From: Phenylobacterium sp.
Lineage (GTDB): Bacteria > Pseudomonadota > Alphaproteobacteria > Caulobacterales > Caulobacteraceae
DNA length: 64,000 bases
Assembly (NCBI RefSeq): GCF_030681155.1
Contig: NZ_JAUXXE010000068.1
Location: 112,669 to 176,668, forward strand
Direction: 5' to 3'
Below are positions 9,813 to 16,301 of the stretch, one piece after another (within the stretch, counting starts at the first letter, position 1; every line of letters starts with the position of its first letter). Position numbers and translations under genes: made by a program. Under the pieces are notes generated by a model. The model saw nothing but the letters and a program-made list of their open reading frames with translations, did no database searches and had not been told where the DNA came from.

Positions 9813-11305
9813 GACGGCGCCCCCGGCAGGATAACGCTGACGACAAGGCCCGAATGGCCATCGCCGCGAGGCCGGGCGAAGACCTCGCCGCCCATCGCCT
9901 CGACCAGACCCCGGCTGATGGACAGTCCAAGACCGGTGCCCTGTTGGCTTGCCGACGTCGCGGCCGACCGGAAGAACTTGTCGAAAATCATCTGGAGATC
10001 AGCTTCCGGCACACCGGGCCCATCGTCGACGACCTCCAGGACGATCTTGCCGCCGACGGACCGCCCCAGGATTTCGATGCGGCCGCCGTTCGGTACGAAC
10101 CTGACGGCGTTCTCAACGACATTGGCCAAGGCCTGCTCCGTCAGGATCGGATCGCCGAACGCGGCGAGATCGTCGGGGCGGATGCCGCTGACGACTTTGC
10201 GGGCGCCGGCTTGGCGCTGAACGCGTTGAACAACGCGGCCGACGACCTCGGCGACGCCGAAGCTGACTCCCTCGATGGTCAGGGCCCCTGATTCCAGCTT
10301 GGTCATGTTGAGCAGATTGGCGACGAAGCGGTTCAGGCGCTCGGCTTCTTCCTGAATGGTCAGGGTGAGATCCTCGCGAACCTCGGCGTCGAAGCGGTCC
10401 CCAAACTCGCGCAGGCTCGTCACCGAGGCGAGAATCGCCGCCAAGGGCGTTCTCAGATCATGCGAGATGGAGGACAGCAGCGCATTGCGAAGCTGCTCGG
10501 TCTGAGCCCGGGCCTGCATCTCGGCCCGCTCGGCGGCGAGGCGGAAGCGCGCGATCGCGGCGCCCGCCATATCAACCAGTACGTAGACCAGCTTCTCGTC
10601 GTCCTCCGGACTATCGGTCGGTCGATCATCCAAAGGGGTGACCCGCCAAGCTGCAGCCCCGACCATCACGCCGTCGGCTCGCAGTTGGCGCAGACGCCAG
10701 CCGCTCTCCCGCGCCGCAGCCTCGCTGGCTGGCCGTGCGGCGAGCTCGGCCAAGGCCGAAGGGATCGCCAGTCCTGGCGGCCAGCTCCACGACCGGCTGT
10801 CATGCAGCACCATGGCTTCGCCACCGCCTGCCTCAGCAATCCTCTGGGCCAGCGCTTGACGAACGGCGTCTTCATTGTCGGAAGAGGAGAACTCCTCGCT
10901 GGCCCGGAATAGCGCGCCGGCGGTACGCGCCTGCACCTCCGCGCGCCCCTGCGCCTCGCGGACCCGGCCGGCCAGCCGACCGGTCAACATGGCGACCGCG
11001 AGAAACACGGAAAGGACCAGATAGTCTTCGGCCGAGTTCATCGTGAACTCGAAGCGAGGCTCGACCAAATAGATGTCGTAAATGACGAAGGCGGTGGCGG
11101 CGGCGAAGTAGGCTGGGCCCGATCCTAAGGTGACCGCGGTGATCAGGACACCGGCCAGGAACACCATGGACAGGCGGTCGGTGTCGAAGAGCCGATAGAC
11201 GCCCTCGGCGACCAGTGTGGCGCCAACGACAAGACCGAAGGCCGCGGCGTATCGCCAGATTCCGCGCAGAGGCGTGATCCGCCGCATTGTCCATTGCCGC
11301 GCCAT
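9809..11305 (-). CDS. kdpD: KdpD-like sensor histidine kinase, short form lacking the N-terminal KdpD/USP domains
   Basis: A 498-residue product from the ATG at 11303-11305. It starts almost directly with the four-helix DUF4118 membrane domain (about 15-118, with YRLFDTDRLSMVFLAGVLITA), then a GAF-like segment (about 130-255), HisKA with SSISHDLRTPLAAILASVTS, and HATPase with N box VVENAVRFVP and G boxes VVDDGPGVPE and GTGLGLSISRG. Full KdpD proteins are about 900 residues and begin with a KdpD domain plus a universal-stress-like domain; both are absent, and the opposite-strand 2OG-oxygenase gene begins upstream, so there is no room for them. The open frame reaches 11428, but those extra residues show no KdpD similarity. 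Pairing with kdpE is clear from the overlap. Confidence 0.85.
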   Translation of the reverse strand: MARQWTMRRITPLRGIWRYAAAFGLVVGATLVAEGVYRLFDTDRLSMVFLAGVLITAVTLGSGPAYFAAATAFVIYDIYLVEPRFEFTMNSAEDYLVLSVFLAVAMLTGRLAGRVREAQGRAEVQARTAGALFRASEEFSSSDNEDAVRQALAQRIAEAGGGEAMVLHDSRSWSWPPGLAIPSALAELAARPASEAAARESGWRLRQLRADGVMVGAAAWRVTPLDDRPTDSPEDDEKLVYVLVDMAGAAIARFRLAAERAEMQARAQTEQLRNALLSSISHDLRTPLAAILASVTSLREFGDRFDAEVREDLTLTIQEEAERLNRFVANLLNMTKLESGALTIEGVSFGVAEVVGRVVQRVQRQAGARKVVSGIRPDDLAAFGDPILTEQALANVVENAVRFVPNGGRIEILGRSVGGKIVLEVVDDGPGVPEADLQMIFDKFFRSAATSASQQGTGLGLSISRGLVEAMGGEVFARPRGDGHSGLVVSVILPGAPS

Positions 11306-11517
11306 GCGGATCCTTGCAAAGCCGGTCGCCGGCGGCTCCCGCCTGTCCGTGGGAACCCAGGCTCGATCGGGGAGACGAGCGAGGCCGCCGACACGAACGA
11401 CGATGGGCCACCCGACCGACCGTTTCAATTATGCCAAGCTTATGCGCCAGGCAGCGCCCGAGGTTATAAACTTCTTATGCTTGCCCCGTTTGGCGCGTCA
11501 CCGCACCAAACTGGTCC

Positions 11518-12591
11518 ATGAGCCTGATCATTGGCCAAGCCGCGCCTTGGTTCACCGCCCCAACCCCGTCCAACCCGCAGTTCGCGTTTTCCAGCGTGGC
11601 CGGTCGATACGTGTTGTTGGCCTTCTTGCCACGCGAGCCGGCGGCGCAAGCCGCCGCGATGGCCCGGCTGGACGCCAGCCACGCGCTGTTTGATCAGACC
11701 AACCTGCTCGCCTTTTGCGTCATATGCGATCCGATGGCCTTCAAGGAAGTTCGCGACACGCCGGGCGTCCGCTGGTTCCTCGACGCTGACCGACAGATCA
11801 GCCGGGCCTATGGCGCCATCACCAACGAGGGCTTCGATGAGCCAAGGTGGCTGATCCTTGATCCGACCCTGCGCGTTTTTGCGACCGGAAGCATGGCCGA
11901 GACCGACCGTATCTTTGGAACCTTGCATCAGTTGCCGCGCCCCGACGGTCACGCCGGCGTTCCCCTGCACGCACCGGTCCTCATCGTTCCGCGCGTGTTC
12001 GAGCCGGAGATGTGCCGACGGCTGATCGACTTCTATGACCAGACGGGCGGAAAGCCGTCCGGCGTGATGCGCGAGGTCGGAGGCAAGACCATCGGCGTCC
12101 TCGACGACTTCAAGCGGCGCAGCGACGCCACCATCGGAGACGTGGCCTTCCGCGGCGAGCTTCTGCAGCGGATCGAGAAGCGGCTCATCTCGCAGATCGT
12201 CCGATCGTTCCAATTCCAGCCGTCACGGATCGAGCGGTATCTCGTCGCCCGCTATGACGGCGAAACCGGGGGATACTTCCGGCCACACCGCGACAACACC
12301 ACATCGGCGACCGCCCACCGAAAATTCGCCTGCTCGATCAACCTCAACGCCGAGGAGTTCGAGGGCGGCGACCTGCGGTTCCCGGAATTCGGGTCCCGGA
12401 CGTATCGGCCGCCCACCGGCGGGGCGGTGGTGTTCTCATGCTCGCTGCTGCACGAAGCTACGCCGGTCACGCGCGGCCAGCGCTACGCCTTCCTGCCGTT
12501 CTTCTATGACGAGGCCGGAGAGCAGATCCGCCAACGCAATCTGCACAAACTGGTCCTCCCAGATGAGGCGCCGAACCCTCCGGCCGCCTAG
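11518..12591 (+). CDS. Fusion of a cysteine-less peroxiredoxin-like domain with a 2OG-Fe(II) oxygenase (prolyl 4-hydroxylase type)
   Basis: A 357-residue two-domain protein. Residues about 1-140 follow the thioredoxin/AhpC-TSA fold (GQAAPWFTAPTP, then a YVLLAFLPRE strand, later SRAYGAI and WLILDPTLRV). The peroxidatic Cys expected after the first strand is missing, replaced by an Ala-rich helix. Residues about 150-345 form a Fe(II)/2-oxoglutarate dioxygenase with the complete ligand set: His257-x-Asp259 (FRPHRDNTT), His312 (LLHEATP) and the 2-oxoglutarate-binding Arg322. The first domain therefore probably serves as a structural or recognition module and the second does the oxidation. It is a single gene divergent from kdpDE. 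The hydroxylation target is unknown. Confidence 0.88.
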   Translation: MSLIIGQAAPWFTAPTPSNPQFAFSSVAGRYVLLAFLPREPAAQAAAMARLDASHALFDQTNLLAFCVICDPMAFKEVRDTPGVRWFLDADRQISRAYGAITNEGFDEPRWLILDPTLRVFATGSMAETDRIFGTLHQLPRPDGHAGVPLHAPVLIVPRVFEPEMCRRLIDFYDQTGGKPSGVMREVGGKTIGVLDDFKRRSDATIGDVAFRGELLQRIEKRLISQIVRSFQFQPSRIERYLVARYDGETGGYFRPHRDNTTSATAHRKFACSINLNAEEFEGGDLRFPEFGSRTYRPPTGGAVVFSCSLLHEATPVTRGQRYAFLPFFYDEAGEQIRQRNLHKLVLPDEAPNPPAA

Positions 12592-13063
12592 CGACCGGCG
12601 GCCACGCCAGTTGAGTGGGCTACCCGACACAAAGCAATTGTGGCGAATACATCGCGACGTCTAGGCCAACCAATTGCTCAGCTTGTCACCAATACACTTG
12701 GTCACAGGTCGTTTTTCAGTTTTTCCAACGACATGCCAATCAAGCCGGTCGGCGACCTGGGCTCGCTCACGTCTAGCTGGGCGCCCCGAGCGAGATGGCG
12801 GAAAAACTGACCGCAGATTCTATGGCTTCGTTACTCGGCACCTTAACCAAACTCGCCTCGCAGGAGATTTTTGCCTGCTCGCGTCAAGAAGTAAACTTCC
12901 GAGAACCTAGATCAACTTACTTGTGCTCTTCTCATAAAGTGCGGCCAGAATCTGACCAATCTGAGAAGGTTGATATTTACTTACCAAGCACCTTCGGGTA
13001 TCGATGTTATCGAAGGCGATCGCGCTCGGCGGGCGTCAGCAAACGAACTGAGGGGCTAACCCT
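12592..13063. other. Intergenic gap without a convincing gene
   Basis: About 470 bases, clearly richer in A+T than the flanking genes (for example the stretches near 12700-12730 and 12930-12990). Two short open frames exist (from 12674 and 12795), but neither has a good ribosome binding site or protein-like composition. A stem of CCTTCG/CGAAGG (12991-12996 with 13011-13016) encloses two copies of a TATCGA-like motif, which could be a protein-binding site. The region probably carries the promoter of the PEP-CTERM gene downstream, but I could not place a clear -35/-10 pair. Confidence 0.5.
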
Positions 13064-13711
13064 ATGAATAAGTTCCTGAAGACGGCAGCGGTCGCTGCTG
13101 TCGCAAGTTTTGCAATTTCCGGTTCGGCGAACGCCGCACTGAGCGCCTTTGGTTTCGAGGGTGGCTTGCCAGCCCCTCGCGCGCCGGATTCGGTGCTCTA
13201 TAACTTCGACGTGCTCGGCGACCTGAGCATGATCGACCCGGGCTACAATCCAGCCCTAGTCGCCATTCACAACACGGGCTCGGACGGCTCCGGCGCTCAG
13301 AACCCGTTTTCGAATCCAGCGAACACCCCCTACCTGTCCGTCCTTGGCGGCGGCTCGGCGACGATCACCTTTGACAAACTGATGAAGAGCATCAGCTTCG
13401 ATTGGGGCTCCATCGATACGTACAACACTCTGACCATCACCCTGGCCGACGGAACCACGCACAATATTATCGGAAACCCGGGTGGCGGCAATCAAACTAG
13501 CTCCTCCAATAATGGCCGTTACTATGCGGTCTGGGACGGCGCAAACGCGATCAAGAGCGTCACTTTCGCCTCGAGCTCGAACTCCTTCGAAGTCGACGCC
13601 CTGAGCGGCTCGGCGGTTCCGGAACCGGCGACCTGGGCGATGATGATCACGGGCTTCGGCCTTGCTGGCGCGGCGATACGCCGTCGTCGGAATATCCTCG
13701 CCGTCGCTTAA
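13064..13711 (+). CDS. PEPxxWA-CTERM sorting domain protein (exported)
   Basis: A 215-residue secreted protein. Signal peptide MNKFLKTAAVAAVASFAISG with cleavage after SANA. The mature part is Gly/Ser/Asn/Thr-rich and beta-rich, as in extracellular structural proteins. The C-terminus is a textbook PEPxxWA-CTERM tripartite tail: VPEPATWAMM, a hydrophobic stretch (ITGFGLAGAAI) and an RRRRN basic cluster. Such tails are processed by exosortase-family enzymes for surface or matrix delivery; no exosortase gene is in the window, so it must be encoded elsewhere. A GAGG ten bases before the ATG serves as ribosome binding site. The gene is followed by an intrinsic terminator and stands alone. Confidence 0.93.
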   Translation: MNKFLKTAAVAAVASFAISGSANAALSAFGFEGGLPAPRAPDSVLYNFDVLGDLSMIDPGYNPALVAIHNTGSDGSGAQNPFSNPANTPYLSVLGGGSATITFDKLMKSISFDWGSIDTYNTLTITLADGTTHNIIGNPGGGNQTSSSNNGRYYAVWDGANAIKSVTFASSSNSFEVDALSGSAVPEPATWAMMITGFGLAGAAIRRRRNILAVA

Positions 13712-13736
13712 GACGATCGAAGATCAAGACTGATCA

Positions 13737-13770
13737 GCCGGCGAGGCTCAGGCCTCGCCGGCTTTTCTTT
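13737..13770 (+). terminator. Intrinsic terminator of the PEP-CTERM gene
   Basis: A perfect 11-bp stem (GCCGGCGAGGC at 13737-13747 with GCCTCGCCGGC at 13752-13762) with a four-base loop TCAG, followed by TTTTCTTT. It lies 26 bases after the stop codon. Confidence 0.93.
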
Positions 13771-13837
13771 GCCTGAACGCGCGGCGCTAGGTCATGCGCT
13801 CACTGCGGCGCGAGCCGGTTGATTTTAATGAAAACTC

Positions 13838-13914
13838 TGGCGCACCCGACACGATTCGAACGTGTGACCTTTGCCTTCGGAGGGCAACGCTCGATCCAGC
13901 TGAGCTACGGGTGC
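13838..13914 (-). tRNA. tRNA-Arg (anticodon CCG)
   Basis: Reading the reverse strand, a 77-base cloverleaf with acceptor GCACCCG/CGGGTGC, discriminator G and encoded CCA (13838-13840). The anticodon stem TTGCC/GGCAA encloses CTCCGAA, giving anticodon CCG for CGG codons. The T arm contains GTTCGAATC. All arms pair well. Confidence 0.96.
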
Positions 13915-13963
13915 GTCTTCAGAGGTTGCGCTGTCTAACTGAAAGCGCGGCGAAACGGAAGGC

Positions 13964-14902
13964 TTAGGCGCCTGCCGTCGTCAAGGAAACGAACACGTCC
14001 TCCAAATCCGGGTCCTCGGTGGAGATATCCTTGATGTGCAGACCAGTGGCGCGGACAGCCGCGAGCACCTGCTCCACGCTGGATTGGCCAGTCCGATAGG
14101 TGACCGAAAAGGCCCCGCCGGCGCGCGGGCGAGTTTCGAAGCCGGCCAGCAGCGGCGCCTCGGCCAAGGGCTCCTCAGGCGTCACCACCACATTGCGGGT
14201 GTCGAGGCGGCGCAGCAGGCTCGAAGTAGATTCGCAAGCCACCACCTCACCTCGATTGACGATGGCGATCTGGTCGCAAAGCTCCTGGGCCTCTTCGAGA
14301 TAGTGGGTGGTGAGCACGATGGTCACGCCCTTGCGGTTCAGTTCCAGCACATAGGCCCAGAGCTGACGGCGCAGCTCGACGTCCACCCCGGCGGTTGGCT
14401 CGTCGAGGATCAGCACCGGCGGGTTATGGACCATGGCTTTGGCGACCATCAGCCGCCGCTTCATGCCGCCGGACAGCTGACGGACATAGGCCTCGGCCTT
14501 GTCACCCAGGCCGAGCGCATTGAGCAGCTCCATCGTCCGGCGCTCCTTGGCGGGCACGCCATACATGCCGGCCTGGACCTCAAGCGACTCGCGAGGGGTG
14601 AAGAACGGGTCGGCGGAAATCTCCTGGGGCACCACGCCGATCGCCGCGCGGGCGTCACGCGGCCGGACGTCGATGTCCCGGTCCCAGATCTTCACCGTGC
14701 CGCTGGTCTTCTTGGTCAGGCCGGCCAGGGTGTTGATGAAGGTCGATTTGCCGGCGCCATTGGGGCCCAGCAAACCGAAAATCGATCCGCGTGGGATCTT
14801 CAGGTTCAACCCGCGCAAGGCATGCATCTCCGGCGAGGTCTTGGTCGCCGGATAGATCTTGACCACGTCTTCGGCTTCGATGGCGAATTCGGGAAGGGTC
14901 AT
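13964..14902 (-). CDS. ABC transporter ATP-binding protein (ABC-2 type)
   Basis: A 312-residue ATPase subunit. Walker A GPNGAGKST, Q-loop in VVPQEI, signature LSGGMKRRL, Walker B VLILDEPTAG and switch His in TTHYLEEAQ are all intact. The C-terminal 80 residues resemble the DUF4162-type extension of DrrA/CcmA-like exporters. I start at ATG 14902 (MTLPEFAIEAED); the open frame begins at 14989 without support. There is no permease gene on either side: downstream is tRNA-Arg and upstream the divergent zinc-finger gene, so the partner must be encoded elsewhere. Substrate unknown. An 18-base palindrome lies 77 bases upstream of the start. Confidence 0.92.
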   Translation of the reverse strand: MTLPEFAIEAEDVVKIYPATKTSPEMHALRGLNLKIPRGSIFGLLGPNGAGKSTFINTLAGLTKKTSGTVKIWDRDIDVRPRDARAAIGVVPQEISADPFFTPRESLEVQAGMYGVPAKERRTMELLNALGLGDKAEAYVRQLSGGMKRRLMVAKAMVHNPPVLILDEPTAGVDVELRRQLWAYVLELNRKGVTIVLTTHYLEEAQELCDQIAIVNRGEVVACESTSSLLRRLDTRNVVVTPEEPLAEAPLLAGFETRPRAGGAFSVTYRTGQSSVEQVLAAVRATGLHIKDISTEDPDLEDVFVSLTTAGA

Positions 14903-14978
14903 GCGTCTCTTTGTACCAAGCGCGACCTCGCCAGGCGAAACCCCCGGCGGGAATTGCAGATAAAGGGGCTGGAACACC

Positions 14979-14996
14979 GTTTCGATCAATCGAAAC
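14979..14996. promoter_or_regulatory. Perfect palindrome, candidate operator
   Basis: GTTTCGAT-CA-ATCGAAAC, eight-base arms around a two-base centre, between the divergent ABC ATPase gene (start 14902) and the zinc-finger protein gene (start 15096). Size, symmetry and placement suit a TetR-, ArsR- or LacI-type repressor site. No regulator gene is adjacent. Confidence 0.55.
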
Positions 14997-15095
14997 GAAC
15001 AGCGGACCAGGGGCGTGCATTGACGACGAAAGCCGTGGTCGCATACCTAGGCGCGCGCGGAGCATCCGCCAAGCTTCCGCCGCCGGAGAGTTCAA

Positions 15096-15398
15096 ATGGC
15101 CCGCAAAGCCCCCGTTCCTGATCAAGGCCGTTCGACCAAGCTGGAGCCGATGCCCGCCAAGGGCGCGCAGGCGTCGCATCTGCCGGCCTCGGAAGTGATC
15201 GTCGTACGGTCTGGCCGTGTCGCCTGCGACGGCGTCGGCGGCGCGCTCGGTCACCCGCGCGTCTGGCTGGAGATGGGCGAGGCCTCGTTCGTCGAGTGCC
15301 CCTACTGCGATCGCCGCTTCGTCCTGCCCGAAGGCTCCGAGGGGCCCGAGGACGAACGCCTTGCGCCCGGGGTCTATGAGGGCCCGCACGGGCACTAA
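15096..15398 (+). CDS. Zinc-finger CHCC domain protein (NDUFS6-like)
   Basis: A 100-residue protein with the zf-CHCC pattern: RVACDGVGGALGHPRVWLEM supplies Cys and His, followed by ECPYCDRRFVL with the Cys pair. This domain is found in mitochondrial complex I subunit NDUFS6 and its alphaproteobacterial homologues, where it is a small accessory zinc protein. The first 35 residues are a flexible basic tail (MARKAPVPDQGRSTK). No complex I genes are in the window. It is a single gene, followed by the PEP mutase family enzyme. Confidence 0.9.
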   Translation: MARKAPVPDQGRSTKLEPMPAKGAQASHLPASEVIVVRSGRVACDGVGGALGHPRVWLEMGEASFVECPYCDRRFVLPEGSEGPEDERLAPGVYEGPHGH

Positions 15399-15494
15399 CA
15401 CCAGGACGTCAACGGCCGTTTTCCGCCAGCACGTCACAGGGGCGCTACCTATATCGTCTTGACCAGGAACCACCCTGTCAGACGGAGGCGCCCG

Positions 15495-16295
15495 ATGAGC
15501 AAGCAAGCCGACACATTCCGACGACTGCACGAGGGTCCAGAGATCCTCGTCCTGCCCAACGCCTGGGACGCCGCCAGCGCGGCGATGATGGAAGACGCCG
15601 GCGCAAAGGCCGTGGCCACCTCGTCGGCGGCGCTCGCCTGGGCGCACGGCTATGCCGACGGCGACGTACTGCCAATCCCAACCCTGCTCTCGGCCCTGGG
15701 CGAGATGAGCCGAGTGCTGAAGGTTCCGCTGACCGCCGACATCGAGGGCGGTTATTCCGACGACCTCGCTACGCTGGCCGACACGATCAAGGGCGTCATC
15801 GACGCCGGCGCCGTCGGGATCAATTTCGAGGATGGCGGACGCCCACGCGATCTCCACGCCCGCAAGATCGAGACCGCGCGCGAAGTGGCCGTCAAGAGCG
15901 GGGTCCCGTTGTTCGTGAACGCACGGATCGACGTCTATCTGCGCGGCCTGGCCGAGGGCGCTCCGGCGCTGGCCGAGACCCTGGAGCGGGCTGAACTCTA
16001 CCGAGCGGCCGGCGCTGACGGCATCTTCGTGCCAGGCCCGACCGACGAGACGCTGCTGGAAACTCTCGCGCGTGAAATCGCCCTGCCGTTGAATGTCATG
16101 GGTCGGGGCGACATGGCGCCGGCCTCCAAACTGCAGGCGCTGGGCGTTCGACGATTGAGCTCGGCGACCGCGCCGTTCCGAGCGGCCTATGGAGCTCTAG
16201 CGCGAGCCGTGGAGACCTACCTCGCCGACGGGGACCCGGCCGCCCTGGCCGAGGCTGGCAAGGGCGCGCCGGACCTCAACAAACGGTTTGGCTGA
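15495..16295 (+). CDS. Isocitrate lyase/phosphoenolpyruvate mutase family protein
   Basis: A 266-residue alpha/beta barrel enzyme from ATG 15495, preceded by GGAGG (15484-15488). Characteristic blocks are LPNAWDAASAAMMEDAGAKA, TSSAALAW, the metal-binding region ADIEGGYSDD and GINFEDGG, with NARIDVYLRG near the middle. It lacks the KKCGH motif of true isocitrate lyase, so it is one of the small ICL/PEPM-family proteins that cleave or rearrange 2,3-substituted carboxylates (methylisocitrate lyase-, oxaloacetate decarboxylase- or phosphonomutase-like). Substrate cannot be read from the sequence. It stands alone between the zinc-finger protein and the convergent MHYT kinase. Confidence 0.88.
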   Translation: MSKQADTFRRLHEGPEILVLPNAWDAASAAMMEDAGAKAVATSSAALAWAHGYADGDVLPIPTLLSALGEMSRVLKVPLTADIEGGYSDDLATLADTIKGVIDAGAVGINFEDGGRPRDLHARKIETAREVAVKSGVPLFVNARIDVYLRGLAEGAPALAETLERAELYRAAGADGIFVPGPTDETLLETLAREIALPLNVMGRGDMAPASKLQALGVRRLSSATAPFRAAYGALARAVETYLADGDPAALAEAGKGAPDLNKRFG

Positions 16296-16301
16296 CGCAG
16301 C

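Noticed and set aside
12795..13067. Open frame of 90 codons in the gap before the PEP-CTERM gene
   Set aside because: No ribosome binding site, unusual composition with many Arg/Ser, and it runs over the start of the real gene.
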